Origin: Arthrobacter stackebrandtii
GTDB lineage: Bacteria > Actinomycetota > Actinomycetes > Actinomycetales > Micrococcaceae
Direction of reading: 5' to 3'
Assembly: GCF_017876675.1 (NCBI RefSeq)
Contig: NZ_JAGIOI010000001.1
Location: 3,162,001 to 3,226,000 of the forward strand
DNA: 64,000 nucleotides
The notes below the pieces were generated by a model. That model saw only the letters and a list, made by a program, of their open reading frames with translations, did not search any database and had not been told where the DNA came from. The position numbers and the translations under genes are program-made. Within the stretch, counting starts at the first letter, position 1; each line of letters begins with the position of its first letter. Of the stretch, positions 1-8,070 are shown piece by piece.

Positions 1-834
1 ACTCATCATCTCAAGGTGCCCCCGGACCACTGTGATGGGCGTGCGCAGCTCGTGGCCGGCGTCGTCCACGAATTGCTGCTGCGTGGCAAAGGCGGTCTCG
101 AGCCGGTCCAGCATGCGGTTGAACGTGGTGGCCAGGGCGGCGACGTCATCGTGCCCCTTCACCTCGATGCGGCCCTTGAGGTCTGTTTCACTGATGGTCT
201 CGGCCGTCTCCCGCACCTGCCGCAGCGGGGCCAGCACCCGCCCGGCGATGAGCCAGCTGGCGATCCCGGCGCCGATCACGGCCAGCACGCCGGCCAGTGC
301 GAAGATGCCCAGCGAGCTGAACAGCGGGGCGGCAACTTCACGGCGGAACTGGACGCTGACCAGGGCGCCCGATGCGGAGTCGCCCACCACCTGGACCGGG
401 ATGACGGCGTACGCGACCGGGCCGGCACTCGTGGCGTAGCGGCCGTGGACGGGCTGCTCGTGCCCGGTGACGAGCGCCAGGAACGCCGGGTCCCTGTCCA
501 GCCGTGCGGGCGGGTCGCCGGCCATGCGCCTGTGCGGGACACCGTCGAGCAGGCTGAACGCGGTCTCGGCGCGGGTGGGCACGGTGTCCTGCAGGAACCG
601 CGTCAGCAGCGCGTCGGCGGTGAACTGCGAACTGCCCGACGGGGACGTGGCGAAGGTGCGGAAACTTGTTGCGGCGTGCGTCAGCCGATCGTCCACCATG
701 GCGTCGGTGCGCGCGTTCAGGATCTGCGCCGACAGCACAATCGAGCCGGCAAAGGCCACCGCCAGCAGCAGCACCATCGCACCGATGATGCGGCCCCTGG
801 CGGTGAGGTGCCGGCGCGGGGAGTCAGTCATCAT
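1..834 (-). CDS. Two-component sensor histidine kinase, N-terminal part (runs off the left edge)
   Basis: Inner-membrane sensor kinase that phosphorylates a partner response regulator. 278 residues are visible from the ATG at 834. There is a membrane segment near residues 12-34, an extracytoplasmic sensor region, a second membrane segment near 171-196, a HAMP linker, and then the start of the HisKA domain with the H-box GHELRTPITVVRGHLE, whose phospho-acceptor His is about residue 261. The rest of HisKA and the ATPase domain lie beyond the window edge. The start overlaps the stop of the upstream 130-aa gene (ATGATGACTGA), so the two are translationally coupled. Two ATGs occur in tandem (834 and 831). 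The architecture is that of an OmpR-partner kinase; the signal is unknown. Confidence 0.9.
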   Translation of the reverse strand, partial: MMTDSPRRHLTARGRIIGAMVLLLAVAFAGSIVLSAQILNARTDAMVDDRLTHAATSFRTFATSPSGSSQFTADALLTRFLQDTVPTRAETAFSLLDGVPHRRMAGDPPARLDRDPAFLALVTGHEQPVHGRYATSAGPVAYAVIPVQVVGDSASGALVSVQFRREVAAPLFSSLGIFALAGVLAVIGAGIASWLIAGRVLAPLRQVRETAETISETDLKGRIEVKGHDDVAALATTFNRMLDRLETAFATQQQFVDDAGHELRTPITVVRGHLEMMS

Positions 835-1216
835 CGGGATCGTCCCAGTCGTCCGCGTCATCGCAGTCGTCGTCGCCTGCCAGCGGGGCGCAGCCGGGGA
901 CCACCACTGCGCCTCCATCTGCAGGTGGCGCAGGCGGTGCAGGTGGTGCGGACGACGGCGGAGGTGGTGTTGGGCTGGTGTCCGTTGGCGGGGCGGTGGT
1001 TGGGCTGGCAGACGGGCCGGGGCTGGGTGTCGCCGTGGCTGACGGTTCAGGTGCGGGGGTGGGCGTCCGGGAGGGTGGCGGCGTGCCGTGCGGGGTGACC
1101 ACGATGGTGTCGCCAAGGCGCGGTTCCGAACTGGAAACGAGCAGGGTCGTGGCCACGATGGTCCCGCCCACCACCAGGGTGATGAAGGCGGCGAGGATGA
1201 ACCGTGGGATGTGCAT
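824..1216 (-). CDS. Small membrane-anchored Pro/Thr-rich protein with Asp-rich tail, coupled to the sensor kinase
   Basis: 130 aa. An N-terminal hydrophobic segment (about residues 5-27) is a signal anchor. It is followed by a low-complexity stretch of Pro, Thr, Ser and Ala (about 40-100), a short GCAP segment, and a very acidic C-terminus ending DDWDDPDDD. AAAGGA lies 8 nt before the ATG. The stop overlaps the start of the histidine kinase, so the protein belongs to that operon and may sit outside the membrane as a sensor accessory or cation-binding tail. That role is inference. I recognise no domain; the composition rather than homology makes it notable. Confidence 0.7.
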   Translation of the reverse strand: MHIPRFILAAFITLVVGGTIVATTLLVSSSEPRLGDTIVVTPHGTPPPSRTPTPAPEPSATATPSPGPSASPTTAPPTDTSPTPPPPSSAPPAPPAPPADGGAVVVPGCAPLAGDDDCDDADDWDDPDDD

Positions 1217-1260
1217 GGCTCAATCCTTTCGCACGGGATTGCCAATTGGATGAGGCCTGA

Positions 1261-1276
1261 ATGAGAGTTCTCTCAT
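1261..1276. promoter_or_regulatory. Palindrome upstream of the sensor-kinase operon
   Basis: ATGAGAGTTCTCTCAT has 7-bp arms around a 2-nt centre. It lies 45-60 bp before the start codon of the 130-aa gene, where an autoregulating response regulator would bind. Assignment to the (unseen) partner regulator is inference. Confidence 0.4.
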
Positions 1277-1402
1277 CCAAACATGTTGCCAACGCGGTGG
1301 CGAATTGGCCAAGGGAAATTCGTGCTAATTGCTTGGGGGCGTGCGGACTTAAAGTGGAGGGAACCCGGCCGTGCGGGCCGGCTTCCCAGCAAGGAGCTCA
1401 TC

Positions 1403-1696
1403 ATGACTGCCACCGTTCCCGTCACAGAATGTGCAGTGTCGAACTGCTCATTCAACGACCACACGCATTGCGGGGCTGCGGGCATCACGATCGGCGGCAA
1501 CGCCGACCACGCCCAGTGCGCCACCTTCATCGACACCGGCGTCCACGGCGGGCTGCCCAAGGTGCTGGCCTCGGTGGGCGCCTGCCAGCGCACCGAATGC
1601 ATCCACAACGACCACCTGATGTGTGCCGCCGACTCCGTGCGGGTGGGGCCCGGTGCGGACAATGCCGACTGCCTGACCTACGAGCACGCCGGGTAG
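1403..1696 (+). CDS. DUF1540 domain protein, two copies of the domain
   Basis: 97 aa. Two cysteine-containing DUF1540 units sit in tandem: the first has CAVSNCSFN...C near residues 10-35, the second has CQRTECIHN...C near residues 57-90. DUF1540 units are short metal-binding-like modules of unknown function found in Gram-positive bacteria. The start at 1403 is chosen because AAGGAG lies 7 nt upstream; a longer frame back to 1283 lacks a ribosome site. Single gene, followed convergently by gtrA. Confidence 0.85.
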   Translation: MTATVPVTECAVSNCSFNDHTHCGAAGITIGGNADHAQCATFIDTGVHGGLPKVLASVGACQRTECIHNDHLMCAADSVRVGPGADNADCLTYEHAG

Positions 1697-1713
1697 TCGG
1701 CGTGAACCCCGCT

Positions 1714-2247
1714 TCAGGATGACTGGTGCTGGTCCTGGCGGGCGGCGGGGCGGCCGTGGCGGGCCCGCCGGAAAATCCAGTAGCGCAGCAGCAGGAAGCG
1801 GGTCACGGCAGAGGCCACGTTGCCCAGCACAATGACGGCCAGTTCGAGGGCAACAGAAGCCTCGGGGTTGACCTGTTGCAGCAGCCACAGGCTGCCGCTT
1901 GTCATGGCCAGCGCCAGCAGCATGACCCACAGGCCCCGACGCTGGTCCCGCCACCACAGGTGCCGGCCCGTGAGGCCGAAACTCATGCGCCGGTTCAGCT
2001 CGGTGTTCAGGACGGAGCACAGCACCAGCGAGATGACATTGGCCCACTGGGTGCCCAGGGCGGGGCGCAGGCTGGTAAAGATGGCCATGGAGATGACGGT
2101 GCAGATCACGGCCACGAGGGCGAAGCCGCGCAGCTGCCCGGCCAGGACCGGATGGGCAAGCCCCCAATTTTTGGCGGCACCCAGCAGCCCGCGGGCCGCA
2201 GGGGCCTGGTCCGCGGGAACCGGTTCGGGAATTGTTGTGGTTGCCAT
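1714..2247 (-). CDS. GtrA family membrane protein
   Basis: 177 aa. Four hydrophobic segments (about 41-60, 69-88, 103-124, 133-156) and the typical NxxLNRRMSF and RYWIF motifs of GtrA/DPMS-type proteins mark it as a member of the family that helps move lipid-linked sugars across the membrane for cell-wall or surface polysaccharide modification. The length fits the family. The region before the ATG has no strong ribosome site. It stands alone, with no glycosyltransferase beside it, so the lipid-linked substrate cannot be named. Confidence 0.85.
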   Translation of the reverse strand: MATTTIPEPVPADQAPAARGLLGAAKNWGLAHPVLAGQLRGFALVAVICTVISMAIFTSLRPALGTQWANVISLVLCSVLNTELNRRMSFGLTGRHLWWRDQRRGLWVMLLALAMTSGSLWLLQQVNPEASVALELAVIVLGNVASAVTRFLLLRYWIFRRARHGRPAARQDQHQSS

Positions 2248-2368
2248 GGTTAACTAAATCTTGCCAGCTGTGGGTGTTAAGTCCCAAACAGGAACGAGTA
2301 TGTTGCCTGTGAACTCAAGGGCGGCCGCCGCCTTGCACGAGTCTGGTGCAGGGGCGGCAGCCGCCTTG

Positions 2369-3226
2369 CTATTGCCCGGCGGCCACTGGGTTGCGGAGTT
2401 CGCCAATGCCTTCAATGCGGCAGATGACCTCGTCGCCCGGGTTGATCCGGCGGCACTCTGCGGGGAAGCCGGTCATGATGACATCGCCGGGCTGCAGGGT
2501 CATGAAGGCGCTGAGGTAGACCAGGATTTCGTCCACGCCCCAGCCCAGGTCGTCACTCGAGGCGGGGGAAAGCTCGGTGCCGTTGTGCACAATGCTGATG
2601 GCCACGCCGTCGTCCTTCAGGCCCACAACAATCCAGGGGCCCAGGGGCGTGAAGGTGTCCGGGCTCTTGGCGCTGAGCCATAGCTCGTCGGATTTCTGGG
2701 CGTCGCGGTCGGAGACGTCGTTGCCGATCGTGAACCCGAGGATGGCGCTGCGGGCGTTCTCCAGCGTGAGGTTTTTGGCGGGGCGGCCGATCACGACGGT
2801 CAGCTCGGCCTCCGGGTCGGTGTAGCCGGTGCCGGGGCACAGCTCGATCGCGTCGCCGGGGCCCACGACGGAGCTTGCGGCCTTGTGGAAGGCCTGCGGC
2901 GGGAGGGCGCGGCCGGGGGCGCCGGTGTTGTGGGCCATGCCGAACACGTTGACCGGGGCGCAGGGTGCGAGGAAGGTGAATTCGTCCTCGGTGACGGTGG
3001 CGCCCAGTGTCCAGCCATCCCTGTAGGAGCTGTTTTGGTTGGCCGGCGAGGTGGGGAACGGTGTTTCAACAACCTGCCAGATGCGGCCTTCGGGGCTGTC
3101 GAATCCGGCAGCGTCGTTGCGGACGAAGAACTGCTCCGGCAGTGCAGGGCCGGCGCCGGCGCCCGGGCCTTCCTGTGCTGGGCTGCTGGGGCGGACACGG
3201 GCGAGGCGGTGGGGCGCAAAGGTCAT
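2369..3226 (-). CDS. Fumarylacetoacetate hydrolase family protein
   Basis: 285 aa. The C-terminal two thirds carry the FAH fold signatures: DPEAELTVVIGRPAK with the metal-binding acidic pair (about residues 135-150), the GFTIGNDVSDRDAQ segment, PLGPWIV, and PGDVIMTGFPA near the C-terminus. Members are Mg/Mn-dependent hydrolases, decarboxylases or isomerases of 2-keto acids; the substrate cannot be read from sequence. The first 60 residues are variable. AGGAGG occurs about 12 nt before the ATG. It is divergent from the M20 peptidase. A second, distinct FAH paralogue lies at 55641-56417. Confidence 0.85.
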   Translation of the reverse strand: MTFAPHRLARVRPSSPAQEGPGAGAGPALPEQFFVRNDAAGFDSPEGRIWQVVETPFPTSPANQNSSYRDGWTLGATVTEDEFTFLAPCAPVNVFGMAHNTGAPGRALPPQAFHKAASSVVGPGDAIELCPGTGYTDPEAELTVVIGRPAKNLTLENARSAILGFTIGNDVSDRDAQKSDELWLSAKSPDTFTPLGPWIVVGLKDDGVAISIVHNGTELSPASSDDLGWGVDEILVYLSAFMTLQPGDVIMTGFPAECRRINPGDEVICRIEGIGELRNPVAAGQ

Positions 3227-3275
3227 GTGGACATCCTACCTCCTGTGATTGCCGGGTGCTCCCAGTCACATGGCC

Positions 3276-3281
3276 TAGAAT
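3276..3281 (+). promoter_or_regulatory. -10 element for a leaderless M20 peptidase transcript
   Basis: TAGAAT ends 7 nt before the ATG at 3289 and no Shine-Dalgarno sequence is present, the pattern of leaderless transcripts in actinobacteria. No good -35 is visible. Confidence 0.55.
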
Positions 3282-3288
3282 CCCATTC

Positions 3289-4788
3289 ATGCCTAAAGGA
3301 TCCGTCAAATCGATCAACCGCGCAGTGACCGCCGCCCTGTCCGTGGGTGCCGCCGGCGCCGCAGCCGTCATCGGGGCCCGGGCATTCCGTGCCGGTCCGG
3401 GAACCCCCGTGGGGGACTTCGGGGCCGCCCCGCACATGGGCGAGATCGGTGCGGAGCATGCGCAGCCCGCGGCGGACATCCTCAGCGAACTGATTCGCTA
3501 CCGCACGGTTTTTTCACCCGCGCGCGACCAGATTGAGCTGGAGCAGTTCACCGGCTTCATCGAGGCACTGGAGCGGTTGTACCCGGGTGTCCATGCCTCG
3601 CTGGAACGCGAGATGGTCAACGGCCACGGCCTGCTGTTCAGGTGGGCTGGCCACCTGCCCGACGCCGGGGCGCGGCCCACCGTGCTCATGGCCCATTACG
3701 ACGTGGTGCCCGTGGATGAGCGCGACCCCTGGACCCACCCGGGATTCTCCGGCCACCAGAAGGACGGCTTCGTGTGGGGGCGTGGCGCGCTGGATGACAA
3801 GGGTGCCCTCGTCACAATCATGGGAGCCGTCGAGTCGCTGCTCTCCGAAGGCTTCTCGCCCGCGCATGACGTGTACCTGTCCTTCGGCAATAACGAGGAG
3901 ACCGCCGGCGACACTGCAGAAGCGGCTGTTGCCCTGCTGGCCGGGCGCGGCGTCAAGCCGTGGCTGGTGCTGGATGAGGGCGGTGCCGTGGCACTGGATG
4001 CATTTCCCGGGCTGAAGGTACCCGCTGCCGTCGTCGGCGTGGCTGAGAAGGGCATCCTGGATCTGGAACTGCTGGTGCGCGGCGCCGGGGGACACGCCTC
4101 AACCCCGCCCCGGATGGGTCCCACGGCACGGCTGGCCCAGGCCATCGTGGCATTGGAGGAAAACCCGTTTCCTGCATCCATGCCGGATCCCATTGCCGAG
4201 ATGATGCGCAGGATCGGCCTGAACAGCAGTTTTGCACTGCGCCTCGTGACGGAAAACCTGTGGGCCTTCAAGGGGCTGCTGACCCAGGTGTTCGGACTGG
4301 TTGGCGACGAAACCCGTGCGCTGACCCGCACCAGCGTGGCCGTGACCATGTTGGAGGGCAGCAAGGCCAACAACGTATTGGCTTCCACTGCCCGGGCCAA
4401 TGCCAATATCCGCATCGCCGTGGGGGAGACCGTGGAGTCCGTTGTTGCGCGAGTCCGCGCCATCATTGACGATCCCGAGGTGGAACTTGCGGTGGTGTCC
4501 GGGCATGACCCGTCGCCGGTCTCATCTTTTTCCAACGAGCAATTTGCACTGCTGACCCGCGCCGTTGCCGCCTCCTACCCGGACGCCGTGGTGACCCCGT
4601 ACATCCAGACCGGGGCCACGGATTCCCGCCATTTCACCTCCATCTCCCCGGCCGTCTACCGCTTCTCGCCGCTGCTGATGGACGCCGCCGACCGGGCCAC
4701 CCTCCATGCCGTCAACGAGCGCGTTCGCATCAGCTCGCTCGGCGCCGGCGTGGTCTTCTACCGGGAGCTGCTGCAAGGCCTTCCCTGA
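3289..4788 (+). CDS. M20 family metallopeptidase (carboxypeptidase S-like), membrane anchored
   Basis: 499 aa. The N-terminus has a hydrophobic stretch (about residues 14-32) suggesting export or anchoring. The M20 zinc site is visible: MAHYDVVPVD (His about 136, Asp about 138), RGALDDKG (Asp about 168), NNEETAGD (catalytic and metal Glu pair about 203) and a C-terminal His in DSRHFTS. These enzymes remove C-terminal residues from peptides or hydrolyse N-acyl amino acids. The ATG at 3289 is preferred over the longer open frame because a TAGAAT -10 lies 7 nt upstream, which implies leaderless translation. Single gene. Confidence 0.88.
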   Translation: MPKGSVKSINRAVTAALSVGAAGAAAVIGARAFRAGPGTPVGDFGAAPHMGEIGAEHAQPAADILSELIRYRTVFSPARDQIELEQFTGFIEALERLYPGVHASLEREMVNGHGLLFRWAGHLPDAGARPTVLMAHYDVVPVDERDPWTHPGFSGHQKDGFVWGRGALDDKGALVTIMGAVESLLSEGFSPAHDVYLSFGNNEETAGDTAEAAVALLAGRGVKPWLVLDEGGAVALDAFPGLKVPAAVVGVAEKGILDLELLVRGAGGHASTPPRMGPTARLAQAIVALEENPFPASMPDPIAEMMRRIGLNSSFALRLVTENLWAFKGLLTQVFGLVGDETRALTRTSVAVTMLEGSKANNVLASTARANANIRIAVGETVESVVARVRAIIDDPEVELAVVSGHDPSPVSSFSNEQFALLTRAVAASYPDAVVTPYIQTGATDSRHFTSISPAVYRFSPLLMDAADRATLHAVNERVRISSLGAGVVFYRELLQGLP

Positions 4789-4873
4789 CCCCGGCGCAGC
4801 ATTGCACCGCTCTGGTTTCTGGGCGTGCGTATGCATGATCTCTGGCGGCGTGAAGATCCTTGGCGCACCGTGG

Positions 4874-5839
4874 TTAGCAGCCGATGCCGTTGGGGTTTTC
4901 GAAGCAGTTGTCGGCGTAGAGGTTGATTTGTGCGCGCCAGACCTTGATCCAGAGCGGGGCTGAGGGGATGTTGCCTTGGCCGGGGATGGGCAGTTCGGGG
5001 CCGCCGTTGACGGTGTAGGTGCCGTTGAAGTGGGTGGTGAGGTTGATGTATTTTTCGCCGGTTTCGGTGTAGACGTGGCTGGTTCGTGTTTGTTCGCCGA
5101 TGCGGTCTTCGTGCAGGGGTGCGCCGTGGACGTCGGTGGGGCCGAAGAGGGTGCCGTCGCCGTAGTCCCAGGTGTAGGCGGCCGGGGTGGCGGTGATGGT
5201 GACTTCCTGGCCCAGGAGGTTCAGTTGGAAGGTTTGGGTGGCGGCTTCTGCCCAGACGTTGGTTTCCCTGCCGCGCAGGGTGTGCGGACCGGGCTGGGAA
5301 CCAATCACCGCCGGAGCAATCGGCACTTGCTGGAACTCATGGGCGATCTGCCCGGCAATCTCCGCCAGAACATCGCGGGGCTTCTCGGCTGGCTTGTCGG
5401 TGTAGACACAGTGGGGACCTGAGTCAAAGGACCATGCCGGTGGCGTAATGTCTGCCCTTGATTTGTAGCGGTAGAGAACTGTGCCGGATTCCGTCCCGGA
5501 CTCACCGCCACCAGTGCTGCAGCCCGCGACGACGGCGATGCATTGATCAAACGTCCGGCTGTCGCCGTCGGTGCAGGCATCCCTCATGTCATAGATGTAT
5601 GGGTCGGGGTTGGCTTCCGGCACTGTGGGTTCGTCTGTTGAAGGAGCACCGGGGACACTGCCAACCGTGCCGACGCGGGGACTGACCCCCGCAATTTCTT
5701 TGTCCTGGGAAGTGACCACCGTGGAATCAAGCCACGTTGGATCTTCGCTTGCCAGCATCGACGGCAAGACAGGCAATGCCGCACCAATTACCATTGCTGG
5801 CAAGATCAAACGCGACGAAGCCACCTCGACGAACCACAT
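4874..5839 (-). CDS. Secreted PKD-like domain protein
   Basis: 321 aa. An N-terminal signal sequence (about residues 8-30, hydrophobic, ending near ASED) is followed by a Thr/Pro-rich linker, cysteines around residues 87-110, and in the C-terminal half a PKD-type beta-sandwich signature (YTWDYGDGT near residue 222; SHVYTETGEKYINLTT near 253). The last residues form a Cys-containing tail (NCFENPNGIGC). PKD modules are extracellular adhesion or spacer folds. AAAGGAAC stands 6 nt before the ATG, inside the end of the upstream DUF6318 gene; the two genes are 2 bp apart and form an operon. Role unknown. Confidence 0.75.
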   Translation of the reverse strand: MWFVEVASSRLILPAMVIGAALPVLPSMLASEDPTWLDSTVVTSQDKEIAGVSPRVGTVGSVPGAPSTDEPTVPEANPDPYIYDMRDACTDGDSRTFDQCIAVVAGCSTGGGESGTESGTVLYRYKSRADITPPAWSFDSGPHCVYTDKPAEKPRDVLAEIAGQIAHEFQQVPIAPAVIGSQPGPHTLRGRETNVWAEAATQTFQLNLLGQEVTITATPAAYTWDYGDGTLFGPTDVHGAPLHEDRIGEQTRTSHVYTETGEKYINLTTHFNGTYTVNGGPELPIPGQGNIPSAPLWIKVWRAQINLYADNCFENPNGIGC

Positions 5840-5841
5840 AT

Positions 5842-6594
5842 CTAGTTCCTTTTCAGAGGTTCACTCGTTGAGGCGGTCCACTGGCCATCCGCCCAATGGG
5901 CATTAACGATGCTCGTATGCGCAGTGTTCTGCTCGTGCCTCGTCCTGACGGTGCCATCGCCGTTGTAGTAGACCACGCGAATCTGCAAGGCTTCGACTTG
6001 GGCCTGGTAGTCGCCGTCGGACAGCGGCGTAAAGTAGCAGACTGTCTGGACGACTTCCATCTGTCCGCCAACTACCCAGCCGCCCTCCGCGTAGGTCTTG
6101 GCTAGGGGTTCATTGACGTAAGCGCACGTTTCGCAGTCAGGTTCGGTGACCGCCATCATTGGACCGGAATCACCGGTCTCGTACACGTACCCAAGCGTCG
6201 AGAACCAATATTCGGCGAAAGCCTCCAGGCCTTCCTTGCTGAATTCCTTGGCTGCCTCGGGCAGGACCGGAACGGGGACGTTTTCGGCGGGACCCTTGTC
6301 GGTGGCTGGCTTGTACGGGCCTGCAATGGTCGGCCGCGGGGTGGTGCTTTCCGGCGGTTCCGTCGTGGCCGAACCAGTGCTGCCGAGCGGGGCCCCCGGC
6401 GGTGCGGAGCATCCGGCCAGGACAAGGACCACGGCAAGGAGGGTTGCGGCAACCAACCTGGCAAACGCCCGTGCACCCAAGGCCCTGCCTCCGCGACTTC
6501 GCCCCGGTGGACGGCCGCTTTTCAGAGAGTTCAGCGACCCGTGGCCGTTCGGCGTGCCTGTTCCGGGTGCGGCCGTGGTGTGCGACTCGGTCAT
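5842..6594 (-). CDS. DUF6318 family lipoprotein
   Basis: 250 aa from the ATG at 6594, chosen because GGGGGA lies just upstream. After a cytoplasmic N-terminus rich in Gly, Ser and Arg (about 35 aa) come a hydrophobic segment and the lipobox LVLAGC near residue 60, then a Thr/Pro linker and a conserved domain with the CETCAYVN motif. This matches the DUF6318 family common in Arthrobacter, apparently a surface lipoprotein. It is the first gene of a two-gene operon with the PKD protein, so both products are expected at the cell surface. The unusually long stretch before the lipobox is noted. Confidence 0.75.
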   Translation of the reverse strand: MTESHTTAAPGTGTPNGHGSLNSLKSGRPPGRSRGGRALGARAFARLVAATLLAVVLVLAGCSAPPGAPLGSTGSATTEPPESTTPRPTIAGPYKPATDKGPAENVPVPVLPEAAKEFSKEGLEAFAEYWFSTLGYVYETGDSGPMMAVTEPDCETCAYVNEPLAKTYAEGGWVVGGQMEVVQTVCYFTPLSDGDYQAQVEALQIRVVYYNGDGTVRTRHEQNTAHTSIVNAHWADGQWTASTSEPLKRN

Positions 6595-6825
6595 AGCGGT
6601 CCCCCATAAGTCGTTATGAGTGGCAGGCCTCGCCGGTGAAGCCTGTCGCTGGCTGTCATCCCAAAATACACGCAGTGCAGAAAAGCCGCCAGAAGTTATC
6701 CACACCCTCCCGGCGCCTGGGGCAGGATCGCGGCATGCCGCCCCGTCATGAATGCGGGGCCCCGGGGCAGTCGGGATAGCATGGCAGCACTGGAAATGGT
6801 GCCAGCCAACGGCGGAGGGAAATCT

Positions 6826-7620
6826 ATGACACAGCGGTCAGGATCAACAACGGCAATCGCGGCGGCAGGCTTGCTGGCACTGTCCCTTGCCCTGACCGGC
6901 TGCGGCCTCAGCCTCAAGCGCGTCGAACAGGATCCAGGTCCCTCGGCGGTGGCCACCACGGCTCAGGCGTCCCCCAGCGCAACCGCCAGCTGGGCGCCGT
7001 CGGGCATCAGCACCGCCATGCCCAGCGAGGGTGCCAAGCAGAAGCCCGGCACGGTCGCGAAGAAGTGGAAAAAGTTTGCTGACGCCGAAAAGACCGTCAG
7101 CTTTGAGCTGCCGGAGGACTGGACCGTCAAGGTTCTCCCGCCGCCGCCCGTGCCGGATGCGCTGGCGCTGGAGGTGCGCAACGCCCAGGGGACGGTGATG
7201 GCCATGCTCGGCACGCATATTTCCGGGCTGGGCGGCGCGTGCCCGGACAAGTCGAAGGCGCCATACACGGTCCTCGCGAGCATCCCCATGGACATCCCGT
7301 CCAACAATTCCAGCGACGGCGCCGTGGATCCGCGCTACGTCTACCGGGTCATCCAGGGCAGCACGCACTTCTTTGCCTCATATGGCATCACCGACCATTC
7401 CGCGGGCGCCGACGGCACGGCCTGCCTTGTCTACAACACGGTCACCTCAAAGCAGCTGGGCATCTACATGTTCGGCGATGCCCTGCAGTTTACCAGCGAC
7501 CCCTCCGGCACCCCCGGCTTGCGCGCCTTCGCCACCATCGCCGACGCACAGGCCTACATGCTCTCCAGCGAGTACCAGAACATCCAAAAGATGGTCACCT
7601 CGCTCAAGTCGCTGGGCTAA
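6826..7620 (+). CDS. Lipoprotein of unknown function
   Basis: 264 aa from the ATG at 6826 (GGAGGG 8 nt upstream; the longer frame to 6748 lacks a site). Signal peptide with lipobox ALTGC at about residues 22-26, a Ser/Thr/Pro linker, then a globular domain of about 180 residues starting near KKWKKFADAEKTVSFELPEDWTV. The FELPEDWTV segment resembles proteins that contain a PsbP-like or lipoprotein beta domain, but I do not claim a family. It ends by overlapping the stop of the convergent marR gene by 3 bp. Confidence 0.75.
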   Translation: MTQRSGSTTAIAAAGLLALSLALTGCGLSLKRVEQDPGPSAVATTAQASPSATASWAPSGISTAMPSEGAKQKPGTVAKKWKKFADAEKTVSFELPEDWTVKVLPPPPVPDALALEVRNAQGTVMAMLGTHISGLGGACPDKSKAPYTVLASIPMDIPSNNSSDGAVDPRYVYRVIQGSTHFFASYGITDHSAGADGTACLVYNTVTSKQLGIYMFGDALQFTSDPSGTPGLRAFATIADAQAYMLSSEYQNIQKMVTSLKSLG

Positions 7621-8069
7621 TTCCCGGCCACGGAGGCGCTGAGCTTGCCCGTCAGTTCCTGCAGGGTGCGCATCTCGTCGTCCGTGAGCGCCGCCTCCAT
7701 GAGCTCCAGGATGTTCTGCACATGCGCCCGCCCCACCTGCTTCTGCAGGGCGGCGCCTTCCTCAGTGAGCCCGATCAGCACGCCGCGGCGGTCATTTTCC
7801 GCCGTCTTGCGCTGGATCCAGCCGCGCGCCTCGAGACGGTCCACCATGCGCGAGATGCTCGGCTGCGTCAGCAGCACGTGGTCGTTGAGCTCGTTGAGCC
7901 GCAGCCAGCCGCTGGGGCAGCGCGAGAGGTTGTACAAAATGTCGTACTCCCGGCTGCCCAGCGCCTTGAAGCTGGGCTCCTTCTGCAGCTCGCGCATCAT
8001 GGCCACCTGTGATCTCAGCAGCGACTCCCATGAATCCGTCGCGAGCCTCCTGTGTGCTGCCGCGTTCAT
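7617..8069 (-). CDS. MarR family transcriptional regulator
   Basis: 150 aa. The winged helix-turn-helix typical of MarR is visible: LRLNELNDHVLLTQPSISRM as the HTH, VDRLEARGWIQRK as the recognition-helix and wing entry, and NDRRGVLIGLTEEG as the wing. Flanking helices give the dimerisation domain. It starts 1 bp after the stop of the flavin oxidoreductase gene, with GAGGTGA inside that gene's end as ribosome site, so the two form one transcript. It probably represses that transcript through the palindrome at 9214-9233; ligand unknown. Confidence 0.9.
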   Translation of the reverse strand: MNAAAHRRLATDSWESLLRSQVAMMRELQKEPSFKALGSREYDILYNLSRCPSGWLRLNELNDHVLLTQPSISRMVDRLEARGWIQRKTAENDRRGVLIGLTEEGAALQKQVGRAHVQNILELMEAALTDDEMRTLQELTGKLSASVAGN

Positions 8070-8070
8070 C

